Source of the DNA: Acidobacteriota bacterium
GTDB taxonomy: Bacteria > Acidobacteriota > Polarisedimenticolia > Polarisedimenticolales > Polarisedimenticolaceae
Length of the DNA: 64,000 bases
Direction: 5' to 3'
Assembly: GCA_029861955.1 (NCBI GenBank)
Contig: JAOTYK010000019.1
Coordinates: forward strand, 18,606-82,605
The notes beneath the pieces were generated by a model. It searched no databases. It was not told the origin of the DNA and saw only the letters and a program-made list of their open reading frames with translations. The translations under genes were made by a program, and so were the position numbers. This document shows, piece by piece, positions 18,070 to 26,424 of this stretch. Position 1 is the stretch's first letter; every line of letters starts with the position of its first letter.

Positions 18070-20034
18070 TTACGGCAGCTTATCGTCGTAGGTCACGACG
18101 ATCCCAACGCTCTTGTCGCCCGGTACCGACGGAAAGTCCGTTCCGCCGGTTTCGCCCAGCTCTTCCCAGTCGTCCGAGCCGATCGTGTGACAGCCGGGGC
18201 AGCTGCGACTCGTCGCGGGACACTCCGGGGGGCAGTCCACCGGGTTGTCCTCGGTGCACTGGCACCACACTCGGAATCGAACGTCCTCTCCCGTGCAGCC
18301 CACGGGAGTCCAGAAAATCATATCGGATTCGACCGTCAGGTCGCGGATGTTGCATGACGTTGCCGGAGTCCGCTGAACCCGCACCTCGACGGGGCAATCG
18401 ACGCAATTGCCGGCACGATTCGACCCGAGAGGGATCGAATTCGCCATCAGTAGATCGTTGATCACGGTCACCGTGTCGTCGTCCTGGTTCGCGACGTAGA
18501 ACTTCTGGAACTCGACGCGCCCCAGACTGTCCATGGCGATCGGTCCGGCACCGACGCTGACATCGGTCGTTCCACAGGTGCCGGCGTAGTCATCGTCGTC
18601 GATGACCCGCAGCTGTTGATTGCCACGGTCGAGAATGAACGTCTGCAGGTTGTTCTTGGCGGGGCCGGTGATGGCAACGTCGATCAGATCCGAGCCGACA
18701 CCCAGATCGCAGACCGGTCGAGCCAGATGGAGGTCGACGAGGGTGTTCGATGTCGATTCCGGAAGAAGCGTGACTTCACGTCCGGGTATCGCCGTTCCTA
18801 CGACAAGACGCTCGGGCTGGGCCGCCACCGCCGGGAGGGCGCGTTCGACGATCCGTCGTCGTTGCCAGTCCGGTGCCTGAATCTCGCGGCGCCCGGTGAC
18901 CTCGATGGCACGAATCAACGGCGCCGCCGCGGGGATCGCCACGGTGTACCACGCACGCTGAAAGTCGGTCCCCGAAGGTGCCGCGATGACGGTGACATCC
19001 AGGGCCTTGCCGTCGGCGCCGCTCGGTAGGCCATCGAAGAGGGGGTCGGCCCCCACCACCAACGGAGAGCCCACCGGGGCAACACCGAGGATCGCCGCCT
19101 GATCCATGACGATGAACCACGGCTCGGCGGGTCCACCGCCCGCCGGCGAGATGTTGGCCGCGACGTGGAGATACCCCTTCACCACCTCAGAGTTGGCGTC
19201 CGTGAAGAGCTGGACTCTTGCGCTGGCGAGGCCGGCGAGTTGGATGTCGCTGCTGGGCGGAACACCGGTCAGCGTGCTTACGTCCATGTTGTCGACCACC
19301 AGACGGGTCGTCGTGTCGATGACGATGAGTTGTGTTCCCTGCCCGACGAACGCGAACGAGCCGATGTTGTTCGGAATCGTGGAGAACGCGAGCCCTCTCG
19401 GCGCGTCGCCACCGGGAAGGGCAATCTCCGCTCCGAGTTGGTCCGTACACGCATTGATGACATCGATCGTGTTGCTGCCCCCGTTCAGGACCCAGACTCC
19501 CGGTCCGTTGGAGCCGGTAGGTGTTACGGAGACGGCCGTGTCGTTGTCCGTACTACTGTCGTTGATCGGATTGGGGTCCGTGTCGGGAGGCATGACGTTG
19601 ACCGTCGCCGTGTTGACCAGTGTGCCGGTCTGGCCGGGTGCAATCTGCCCGCGGACCGTGTACACCACACGACCCCCGTTGGGCAGGTCCACGTTGGTGT
19701 CCAGGATGTCGCCCAGTTGGGGACCCAACGTGCAGGCGGACCCGGGCTCAGGGTCGCACGTCCATTCGACGTTCTGCAGGGCGGCGGGAAACAGATCGGT
19801 GACCGAGACGCCTTGCACGCCGTCGGGACCCAGATTGTCAACATAGATTTGATACGACAACGGGCAGCCCGACGCGGCCTCGGTGAGACTGTCACTCACG
19901 ACGATCCGAAGGTCGGCGGTCGCTCCAAACGGGCCGCGGCGGAACGTCTCGGTCTCCCCGGCGATCGCCAGCCCACAGTGCGTCAGCATCACGAGTGCGA
20001 TTGCCGGACGCCATATTTTCAGCACTCGGGCCAC
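18070..20034 (-). CDS. secreted DUF11/beta-propeller-like protein with a C-terminal cysteine-rich tail containing CxxCH
   Basis: The start is taken as the GTG at 20034, four bases after a GGGGGG run; the frame is open to 20214 but without a signal peptide. About 654 residues. A signal peptide (LKIWRPAIALVMLTHCGLAIAG) leads to one DUF11-type repeat (about 35-145: LSYQIYVDNLGPDGVQGVSV, then VYTVRGQIAPGQTGTLVNTA). A long region resembling YVTN-type propeller repeats follows (VLNGGSNTIDVINA, FVGQGTQLIVIDTTTR, FYVANQDDDTVTVIND). The last ~90 residues hold many cysteines and the string SCPGCHTIG, a single CxxCH. No function is assigned. It is divergent from the YkgJ-type gene. Confidence 0.65.
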   Translation of the reverse strand: MARVLKIWRPAIALVMLTHCGLAIAGETETFRRGPFGATADLRIVVSDSLTEAASGCPLSYQIYVDNLGPDGVQGVSVTDLFPAALQNVEWTCDPEPGSACTLGPQLGDILDTNVDLPNGGRVVYTVRGQIAPGQTGTLVNTATVNVMPPDTDPNPINDSSTDNDTAVSVTPTGSNGPGVWVLNGGSNTIDVINACTDQLGAEIALPGGDAPRGLAFSTIPNNIGSFAFVGQGTQLIVIDTTTRLVVDNMDVSTLTGVPPSSDIQLAGLASARVQLFTDANSEVVKGYLHVAANISPAGGGPAEPWFIVMDQAAILGVAPVGSPLVVGADPLFDGLPSGADGKALDVTVIAAPSGTDFQRAWYTVAIPAAAPLIRAIEVTGRREIQAPDWQRRRIVERALPAVAAQPERLVVGTAIPGREVTLLPESTSNTLVDLHLARPVCDLGVGSDLIDVAITGPAKNNLQTFILDRGNQQLRVIDDDDYAGTCGTTDVSVGAGPIAMDSLGRVEFQKFYVANQDDDTVTVINDLLMANSIPLGSNRAGNCVDCPVEVRVQRTPATSCNIRDLTVESDMIFWTPVGCTGEDVRFRVWCQCTEDNPVDCPPECPATSRSCPGCHTIGSDDWEELGETGGTDFPSVPGDKSVGIVVTYDDKLP

Positions 20035-20182
20035 GACGCCCCCCAGGTTGTTGGGCCGGCAAGCGGCCCCGTCGCCCCTGCATTTATACGTCGATCCCGG
20101 CAGATCGGTGCGGCCGGACCCGATTCCGCGGCCAATTGGCCGGTCCCTGCTAGTCTCGGGAGATCCGCGGAGGGATTTGCCG

Positions 20183-20863
20183 ATGGGAACGGGTGCCGGA
20201 AAGCCACGATCCATGGACCGTGGACGCGTCGACAGTCATCTCCTGACGATTCTCGACGCGGACTGGGAGGACGCAAGAAATCGCGCGGGGGACCATCTGA
20301 AGTGCGAGCAGGGCTGTTCCGAGTGCTGCCACAGCCTGTTCCCGATCACCCGGCTCGACACCTGGCGACTTAGGCGAGGGATGCAGACGCTGACGGAGAG
20401 TCATCCCGACGTGGCGGATGAGATCCGACGCCGCGCGCGAGAAGCCGTCGATCGGTTTCGCATCGGGTTTCCCGGCGACCCGGAGACCGGACGTCTCGTC
20501 AACGACGACGAGCGGCTGGATCTTTTTTTCAAGGAGCAGGACGGCGCGCCCTGTCCGGCGTTGGACCCCGTCTCGCAGGGTTGCCTGTTGTACACGTCCC
20601 GACCGGTGGCGTGTCGCACCTACGGTCCGCCGATGCGATTCGGGAGCGAGGACTCGGCGCCCTGCGAGCTCTGTTTCACGGGTACCACCGCCGAGGTCGT
20701 GGAGGCCTGTCGATATCAGCCCGACGTGGGTGGGATCGAAGAGTGGATCCTCGAGCAGATGGGCGTCGAGGCCGGTCGGGAGTTGGAGTCGCTGATCGCG
20801 TATGCACTCGCATTCGAAGGCGAGGATTCTGGTAAGGTTGCCGGCGGAGGTGATGATGGCTGA
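20183..20863 (+). CDS. YkgJ-family cysteine-cluster protein
   Basis: The ATG at 20183 is preceded by AGGGA at suitable spacing; the open frame upstream overlaps the divergent gene and has no family similarity. 226 residues. The family's cysteine pattern is clear: CEQGCSECCHS near residue 32, then CPALDP, GCLLYTSRPVACRTYGPP and CELC. YkgJ/Fe-S-cluster-like proteins are thought to bind zinc or an iron-sulfur cluster, and the exact role is unknown. The OPT transporter starts inside the last codons of this gene (20856), so the two are translationally linked. Confidence 0.85.
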   Translation: MGTGAGKPRSMDRGRVDSHLLTILDADWEDARNRAGDHLKCEQGCSECCHSLFPITRLDTWRLRRGMQTLTESHPDVADEIRRRAREAVDRFRIGFPGDPETGRLVNDDERLDLFFKEQDGAPCPALDPVSQGCLLYTSRPVACRTYGPPMRFGSEDSAPCELCFTGTTAEVVEACRYQPDVGGIEEWILEQMGVEAGRELESLIAYALAFEGEDSGKVAGGGDDG

Positions 20864-22817
20864 GGCTCGAAAGTTACCGCGGACCGCCTACGAACTGAAG
20901 GAAGGCGAGCGATTCGTTCCACTGCATGATGGTGGACGGCCGATCGAGTTCAGCCTCAAGGCCGTGGCAAGTGGGATCATCCTCGGGATCGTGTTCGGGG
21001 CCGCGAATACCTACCTGGGTCTCAAGGCCGGGCTGACCATCAGCACATCGATCCCGGTCGCGGTCCTGACGGTAGTGGTATTTCGGCTGCTCTCGGCGTT
21101 GGGTGCGAAGCATGGCCTGTTAGAGGCCAACCTCTCGCAGACCATTGGCTCTGCCAGTTCATCCGTCGCGTCCGGGGTTCTGTTCACGATTCCGGCGCTC
21201 TTTATCTGGGGCATGGACGTCGACCTTGCGCAGATCACGTTGCTGGCCATGAGTGGAGGTCTCCTCGGTATCCTCGCGATGATCCCGCTTCGTCGTTACC
21301 TGATCGACCGCGAGCACGGGAAACTGCCGTATCCGGAGGGGATGGCGTGTGCCGAAGTCCTGGTTGCGGCAGAAGCCGGGGGCAAGCAAGCCCAGGGTGT
21401 GTTTGCGGGTATCGGTGTCGGGATGCTTGTCAAGATACTGACCGACGGCTTCAAGCTGATCCCCGGAAAGTTCCAATGGGCCCTACCCTTGAAGGCCAAG
21501 CTGGCGATCAGCGTTTCGCCGGCACTTATCGGCGTTGGCTACATTCTCGGCATTCGAGTCGCGACCGTCATGGTCGGTGGCGCGGCCCTCTCGGCGCTGG
21601 TGATCATTCCAGCGATCTATCTATGGGGGCAGGGGATGACGACCCCGTTCTATCCGGAAACCGAGCTTCTGATACGTGACATGAGCCACGGACAACTCTG
21701 GCATCGGTACGTGCGCTACATCGGCGCCGGCGCCGTTGCCACGGGCGGAATCCTCACGTTGATCAAATCGATTCCGACCATGATCGAGTCGTTTCGGCTG
21801 GGGATTTCCAACATGCGTCGTCGCACCGAGGGGTTGGAAATTCGTCGCAACGACGATGATCTGTCTCTCAAGATCATCGGCCTGATCGCCGTGGCGATCT
21901 TGCTGACGCTGACCCTCGTTCCCGGCATCCTTGGCTATATCGATTCCATGGCGGTTCGTGCTGCGGCCAGCGTTCTGATCGCAGTGTTCGCCTTTTTCTT
22001 CGTCACCGTCAGTGCACGCATCGTCGGCCTGGTCGGTGTCACGTCCAATCCGACATCGGGAATGACGATCGCGACACTGCTCGGGACGGGGGCGATATTC
22101 CTGGCTCTGGGCTGGACGGACTCGTTCGGTAAGGCAACCGCCCTGATGGTCGGGACAGTGGTCTGTGTCGCGGCATCCATCGCCGGCGACACGTCTCAGG
22201 ACCTGAAGACCGGCTACGTTCTAGGCGCCACTCCGCGCCGTCAGCAACTCGGCGAGTTGGCCGGTGTGATCACGTCGGCCGGATTCGTTTGCATGGTCGT
22301 GATGCTGCTTCATCGCAGCACCGAGGGCGGACTAGGTGGCGCAGACCTGCCGGCGCCCCAGGCGGTCCTCATGAAGCTGGTTATTGACGGGGTCCTTGAT
22401 CAGAATCTCCCGTGGGGTTTGATCTTGATCGGCGTTGGCCTGGCCCTCGTCGTCTCGTTGCTTCGGATTCCGATCCTGGCATTCGCGGTGGGTGTTTACC
22501 TGCCGCTCTATACCATGGCCGCAGTCTTCTGCGGTGGGCTCTTGCGATGGTGGTTGACCCGCGGCAAGGACGAGACACGATCCGAGGGACGCCGCGAGCA
22601 AGGTGTGTTATTCGGATCGGGGCTGGTCGGCGGTGGAGGACTCACCGGTGTGATGTTGGCTCTGTGGGTCGTGCTGCGTGGAGGCAAGAAGATTCAAGGG
22701 GTCGGTATTGAGTACTCCGCCCTCGTGAACTCTGCGCTGGCTCTCGCCGCTCTCGCGGCAATCCTGTTTGTGATGGGTTACTTCGCGAAACGAAACGACT
22801 CACAAGCTCAGGAGTAG
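20856..22817 (+). CDS. OPT-family transporter (oligopeptide/metal-chelate type)
   Basis: The protein has 653 residues from the second of two adjacent ATGs, five bases after GGAGG. It is polytopic with about 15-16 hydrophobic segments and starts with the bacterial OPT signature FSLKAVASGIILGIVFGAAN followed by TYLGLKAGLTISTSIPVAV. It also shows EANLSQTIGSASSS, GKLPYPEGMACAEVL and DTSQDLKTGYVLGATPRRQQ, all typical of the prokaryotic OPT branch. These transporters import peptides or metal-chelate complexes; the substrate here is not predictable. It overlaps the upstream YkgJ gene and is followed four bases later by the topoisomerase VI A gene, whose ribosome binding site lies within the end of this gene. 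Confidence 0.92.
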   Translation: MAEARKLPRTAYELKEGERFVPLHDGGRPIEFSLKAVASGIILGIVFGAANTYLGLKAGLTISTSIPVAVLTVVVFRLLSALGAKHGLLEANLSQTIGSASSSVASGVLFTIPALFIWGMDVDLAQITLLAMSGGLLGILAMIPLRRYLIDREHGKLPYPEGMACAEVLVAAEAGGKQAQGVFAGIGVGMLVKILTDGFKLIPGKFQWALPLKAKLAISVSPALIGVGYILGIRVATVMVGGAALSALVIIPAIYLWGQGMTTPFYPETELLIRDMSHGQLWHRYVRYIGAGAVATGGILTLIKSIPTMIESFRLGISNMRRRTEGLEIRRNDDDLSLKIIGLIAVAILLTLTLVPGILGYIDSMAVRAAASVLIAVFAFFFVTVSARIVGLVGVTSNPTSGMTIATLLGTGAIFLALGWTDSFGKATALMVGTVVCVAASIAGDTSQDLKTGYVLGATPRRQQLGELAGVITSAGFVCMVVMLLHRSTEGGLGGADLPAPQAVLMKLVIDGVLDQNLPWGLILIGVGLALVVSLLRIPILAFAVGVYLPLYTMAAVFCGGLLRWWLTRGKDETRSEGRREQGVLFGSGLVGGGGLTGVMLALWVVLRGGKKIQGVGIEYSALVNSALALAALAAILFVMGYFAKRNDSQAQE

Positions 22818-22821
22818 CGCG

Positions 22822-23952
22822 GTGGCCAAGAGGAGCCCGAAGAGCCAAAAGGCACAGCTTGATCGAAAGACGATCGGCTCGATCCGCGAGGTGGCCGAGG
22901 GCATCGACAAGCGTATCGGCAGGGGGCGAAAACCGGAGATCACATTTCCCGTCCGCTCGCTCGGCAACGTTCGCTATGACCCGCGCAAGGGGTACTTTGA
23001 AATCGGCCGCGATCGATCCACGCGGACCCTGACGGTCAACACCGCCAAGACATTTGCGCAGACCCTGAAGATGATGGGTCTGTCGAAGGAGTTGGTGGAG
23101 ACCAGCGACTTTGCAACCAAGCGGGATGCCTATTACCAGTCAAAGAACTGGGGGGATGCGCACTTCGACGAGCAGAGCGAGTCCGACACCGTCATGGACG
23201 ATATCGAGGCGATGTTCTCAATCCATGGCATCAGTCGTGAGCAGCTTCGTTACATCCCGGACGAACACGGTGGGTCGGTCGCGGGTGAGCTCATCGTCAA
23301 CGACACCGATATAGAGACGGGTAAGACCGAGCGAATCGATTGCACCCGTTTTGGTTCCGGCGCGTATTCAATTCCGTCGATGGTCGAACAGCTGACGTTC
23401 GAGACCAAGGCCAAGTTCGTTCTCTGTATCGAGACGGGCGGAATGTTTCAGCGCTTGCAGAGCCACAAGTTCTGGAAGAAGTCCCGCTGCATCTTGATCT
23501 CGATGGCAGGCGTTCCGACCCGAGCGACCCGGCGTTTCGTTCGACGCCTCTCGGACCAATGCAAGTTGCCGGTCTACGCGTTCGTGGACTGCGATCCCTA
23601 CGGCATCTCAAATATCTATCGGACACTCAAGGTCGGGTCGGGCAACGCGGCACACATCAATCGCTTTTTCTGTGTCCCGACGACATCGTTCCTGGGAGTC
23701 ACGCCCCAGGACATCATCGACTTCGAGTTGCCGACCCATCCGCTGAAGGACGTCGATAAGAAGCGGGCCAGCGATGCGCTCAAGAATGATCCGTTCTTCA
23801 AGCGTCACAAGCCGTGGCAGAAGGCCGTCGAGCAGATGTTGAAGATGGGGGTTCGCGCGGAACAGCAGTCCCTTGCCAAGTGGGGTCTCAACTACGTGAT
23901 CGACGTGTACTTGCCGAGAAAACTGAAGAATCCCAAGGCGTTTTTGCCCTGA
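22822..23952 (+). CDS. top6A: DNA topoisomerase VI subunit A (Spo11/Top6A family), no B subunit nearby
   Basis: The protein has 376 residues, the usual length of full Top6A, from a GTG start with AGGAG seven bases before it. The winged-helix (5Y-CAP) domain carries the active-site tyrosine in RDAYYQ (Tyr105, the second Tyr). The Toprim domain carries Glu204 (CIETGGMFQRL) and the DxD pair Asp256/Asp258 (FVDCDPYG), plus GVPTRATRRF. All residues for DNA cleavage are present. Type IIB topoisomerases need Top6B (a GHKL ATPase) to pass strands, and none is encoded in the window. The gene is in an operon with the YkgJ and OPT genes, an unusual setting. It could be a chromosomal orphan related to Mini-A proteins, or B may be elsewhere. 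Confidence 0.92.
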   Translation: MAKRSPKSQKAQLDRKTIGSIREVAEGIDKRIGRGRKPEITFPVRSLGNVRYDPRKGYFEIGRDRSTRTLTVNTAKTFAQTLKMMGLSKELVETSDFATKRDAYYQSKNWGDAHFDEQSESDTVMDDIEAMFSIHGISREQLRYIPDEHGGSVAGELIVNDTDIETGKTERIDCTRFGSGAYSIPSMVEQLTFETKAKFVLCIETGGMFQRLQSHKFWKKSRCILISMAGVPTRATRRFVRRLSDQCKLPVYAFVDCDPYGISNIYRTLKVGSGNAAHINRFFCVPTTSFLGVTPQDIIDFELPTHPLKDVDKKRASDALKNDPFFKRHKPWQKAVEQMLKMGVRAEQQSLAKWGLNYVIDVYLPRKLKNPKAFLP

Positions 23953-23960
23953 AACGATGT

Positions 23961-24515
23961 TCAGGCCTCGCCGCCGTGCGTCGGGACCATCGCTGCCGGA
24001 TCGATCCCGAGGTCGCGGAACGACGCCTCCCATAGCCTCGCCGGGGCCGTATCGAGGATCGCCCGTGGGTCGGCGGGCGCAATGACCCAGGACCCTGCGC
24101 TGATTTCTTGTTCGAGTTGTCCGGCACCCCATCCCGAGTACCCGGCGAAGCAGTGGTAGTGGCGCTGTTGTACGCCGCACAGGCGTCGGAGCGTATCTCG
24201 CGAGGCGCTGAACTGTAGCCCGTCCATCACGGCCTGAGCATCCTCGTCCTCCGTCTCGTCGCCGAAGAGGACGAGACCATGATCCGGTTGAACCGGACCT
24301 CCGCTTCGAACCCGCTTCTGACTAGGACCGTGGTAGGGGATCCCCTGGTCGCGACACAGGTCCGCAAGTTTCAATTCGCTCTCGTGATTGACGACGACGC
24401 CGAGGGCGCCCTCTTCGTTGTTCTCGAGGAGAAGGACGACCGCTCGTCGAAAGCTGGGATCCATGAGGTGGGGTGCCGCGATCAACAAACCGGGCGCGAG
24501 TGTCGCTTCATCCAT
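23961..24515 (-). CDS. yqgE: YqgE/AlgH family protein (UPF0301)
   Basis: The protein has 184 residues with the full family pattern: it starts with LAPGLLIAAPHLMDPSFRRAVV, then EGALGVVVNH, SGGPVQPDHGLVLF and the C-terminal FAGYSGWGAGQLEQEI with GSWVIAPAD. The biochemical role of YqgE/AlgH is unknown; AlgH was linked to alginate regulation in Pseudomonas. It is convergent with the Top6A gene and divergent from the response regulator. Confidence 0.93.
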   Translation of the reverse strand: MDEATLAPGLLIAAPHLMDPSFRRAVVLLLENNEEGALGVVVNHESELKLADLCRDQGIPYHGPSQKRVRSGGPVQPDHGLVLFGDETEDEDAQAVMDGLQFSASRDTLRRLCGVQQRHYHCFAGYSGWGAGQLEQEISAGSWVIAPADPRAILDTAPARLWEASFRDLGIDPAAMVPTHGGEA

Positions 24516-24601
24516 CCCCTAATGATGCCTCGAAACCGTGCGGCGCGCAGGCGAATTCTCGCCGTCTGGCATCTTGGCCACCGTTGCCTATACATAAACA
24601 G

Positions 24602-24979
24602 GTGAAGATACTGGTCATCGACGACGAAGAAGCCGTTCGCGATCTCATTCGGGAGATCCTCGAGGAGATGGGCAACGACTGTGTCTGTGCCGATAGCGCA
24701 GACGCGGCAGACGAGGTGCTGGGGCATCACGCGATCGATGCGGTGACGCTGGATCTGGGAATGCCCGGGCGCGGAGGGCTCGAATGGCTCGAAGAGCTGT
24801 ACGAGAGCCACCCGGAACTCGCCCAACGCACGGTGGTCATTACCGGCGCATGCCTTGAGGCCGATTCGGTGGAGCGACTGGCCGCCTGCGGTGCAGGAAT
24901 CGTCGCAAAACCGTTCACTGTAGAGTCTCTTTTCGAGATCGTCCGAACCCAGTTGAGGGACGACGGCAAACCCAATTGA
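24602..24979 (+). CDS. single-domain response regulator (receiver only)
   Basis: The protein has 125 residues from the GTG at 24602 (KILVIDDEEAVRDLIREIL); the upstream open frame shows no similarity. All receiver residues are present: the acidic pair (IDDE), the phosphate-accepting Asp in VTLDLGMPG, the Thr in VVITGA and the Lys in AKPF. There is no output domain, so it acts through partners such as kinases, phosphotransfer proteins or motor switches, none visible nearby. The ribosome binding site is weak. Its stop codon overlaps the -35 box of the tRNA-Cys promoter. Confidence 0.88.
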   Translation: MKILVIDDEEAVRDLIREILEEMGNDCVCADSADAADEVLGHHAIDAVTLDLGMPGRGGLEWLEELYESHPELAQRTVVITGACLEADSVERLAACGAGIVAKPFTVESLFEIVRTQLRDDGKPN

Positions 24980-25004
24980 CCGTCCGACCAAGGACCGCTA
25001 TATT
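24976..25004 (+). promoter_or_regulatory. sigma-70 promoter of the tRNA-Cys gene
   Basis: TTGACC (24976-24981) and TATATT (24999-25004) are separated by 17 bases. They lie 11 bases upstream of the mature tRNA 5' end. This is among the best promoter matches in the window. Confidence 0.75.
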
Positions 25005-25015
25005 TCCGTGGCTCT

Positions 25016-25090
25016 GGCGGCGTGGCCAAGTGGTAAGGCAGAGCTCTGCAAAAGCTCCACTCGCCGGTTCGAATCCGGCCGCCGCCTCCA
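25016..25090 (+). tRNA. tRNA-Cys (anticodon GCA)
   Basis: A full cloverleaf can be drawn: 7-bp acceptor GGCGGCG/CGCCGCC, D stem GCC/GGC, anticodon stem GAGCU/AGCUC with loop CUGCAAA (anticodon GCA), T stem GCCGG/CCGGC with TTCGAAT loop. The discriminator is U, as is typical for tRNA-Cys. The 3' CCA is encoded. No other tRNA was seen. Confidence 0.97.
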
Positions 25091-25094
25091 GCAT

Positions 25095-25694
25095 CTACTT
25101 CCGGAGCACGAAGACTGAGTAGTCCCAGAGCCCGGCGCGGATCGCGTCGCGGCGGACGATCTCGAAGCGACGCCCCAGCCGCGGTTCGTACCAACTGGCG
25201 GGTCGGATGACGTCGCCGGCGTCTAGACTCTGGAGAGCCTTTCCCAGCAGGTTGAATCGCGAAGCGGTCGGCGCATCTTCGATCAGAAGCAGGCTCCCAC
25301 CCGGCGCCAACACTCGGTGTAGCTCGTCGAGGCAACCATCGACCTGCCCATCGGGAAGGTGGTGCAAAAATCCGACCACGAGGATCCTCGCAAACACACC
25401 GGAACGAAATCCACTCTGCAGTGCATCGGATCGCAAGAATCGGTGCCCGGGGAACTTCCGACGTGCGTGATGCAGCAGTCGTTCATCTAGATCGGCACCC
25501 ACGTAGTCACCACCGGAAAACAGAGGAGCGTAGATCCCGGTGCCGCAGGGAAGGTCGAGGAGCAGTCCCGATCCATCGCCCAATTCGCGCTCGATGACCT
25601 CACGCTCACGACGATGACCGGCTTCAATGACGCTACGGGAAAGATCCCACAGAGGTGGATAACTCACCGCCTTTAGGAGTAGCCTCTTGAACAT
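25095..25694 (-). CDS. class I SAM-dependent methyltransferase
   Basis: The protein has 199 residues from the ATG at 25694 (MFKRLLLKAVSYPPLWDL); the frame is open to 25757 but a start there looks less like a family N-terminus. Motif I is LLLDLPCGTG, motif II YVGADLDERLL, and the post-II segment FARILVVGFLHHLPDG leads to LAPGGSLLLIEDAP. This is the UbiE/Methyltransf_11 type. The substrate is unknown; position next to glycan genes suggests a lipid or sugar intermediate, which is inference. Its ATG overlaps the ATG of the divergent methyltransferase by two bases, within CATG. Confidence 0.83.
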   Translation of the reverse strand: MFKRLLLKAVSYPPLWDLSRSVIEAGHRREREVIERELGDGSGLLLDLPCGTGIYAPLFSGGDYVGADLDERLLHHARRKFPGHRFLRSDALQSGFRSGVFARILVVGFLHHLPDGQVDGCLDELHRVLAPGGSLLLIEDAPTASRFNLLGKALQSLDAGDVIRPASWYEPRLGRRFEIVRRDAIRAGLWDYSVFVLRK

Positions 25695-26424
25695 GGAGGA
25701 GCGAGAGTACCATAGCCTTCGTGCCGCCGAAGATCGCCATTGGTGGTTCGTCAGCACTCAGAAGCACGTCGTACGCTGCGTGCGTTCGGCCACGCGACGG
25801 ACTCCGTTGCAAGTGTTGGACGCAGGGTGTGGAACAGGAGGCTTGGCCAGTCGTCTCCGTCGTCTGGGCACCGTTCGCTGCATCGATGCGTCGCCGATCG
25901 CCGTTGAATACACGCGCGCTCGAGGCCTGGAACATGTCAACTGCTCAGAACTCATGACGGCGGAACTCGAGGATAACTCTCTGGACGCGATCACGTCCGT
26001 CGATGTGCTTTACCATGCCGGCGTCAAGGATCCGCAGGCCGTCGCAACGAGGTTGGGTCGCGCACTTCGGCCAGGTGGGGTCCTGGTCTTGCATCTTCCG
26101 GCATTCGAAATCTTTCGTGGTCCCCACGATCAAAGGGTTCACACCCGGAAGCGCTTTCGTCGCTCCGAAGTTCGCGAGCTGCTTGCGAATGCCGGACTCG
26201 ATGTGCGGCATGTCTCGTATCGTGTGACCGCGCTATTGCCGTTGATCTTGGTCTGGCGGTGGGTGCAACGCAAGAGTCCTACATCCGATATTCGGACCCC
26301 GGTGGCACCAATTAATCGACTGTTACTCTGGATTGCCGATATCGAGAACCGAATATCGACCGTCCTTCCATTGCCATTTGGGTTGTCGGTTTATGCAATC
26401 GCTCGAAAGGCCGACGAGCGATGA
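25693..26424 (+). CDS. class I SAM-dependent methyltransferase of a glycan locus
   Basis: The protein has 243 residues from the ATG at 25693. A TTG two codons upstream (25687) has AGGAG at seven bases and could be the true start. The N-terminus EEREYHSLRAAEDRHWWF is common among methyltransferases in polysaccharide and glycosyltransferase clusters. Motif I is VLDAGCGTGG; ALRPGGVLVLHLPA and the C-terminal YRVTALLPLILVWRW hydrophobic segment follow. It overlaps the GT-C gene by ATGA. With that gene, the GT2 gene and the epimerase gene it forms one operon. Confidence 0.83.
   Translation: MEEREYHSLRAAEDRHWWFVSTQKHVVRCVRSATRRTPLQVLDAGCGTGGLASRLRRLGTVRCIDASPIAVEYTRARGLEHVNCSELMTAELEDNSLDAITSVDVLYHAGVKDPQAVATRLGRALRPGGVLVLHLPAFEIFRGPHDQRVHTRKRFRRSEVRELLANAGLDVRHVSYRVTALLPLILVWRWVQRKSPTSDIRTPVAPINRLLLWIADIENRISTVLPLPFGLSVYAIARKADER

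Noticed and set aside
19165..20373. A long plus-strand open frame of about 400 codons over the DUF11 gene
   Set aside because: It is antisense to a gene with a signal peptide and family repeats; its translation is Arg/Gly/Asp-rich with no motif, as expected of GC-rich shadow frames.
22822..24980. A Top6B gene hidden near Top6A
   Set aside because: Downstream are YqgE and a response regulator, upstream OPT and YkgJ; no GHKL ATPase motif was found on either strand.
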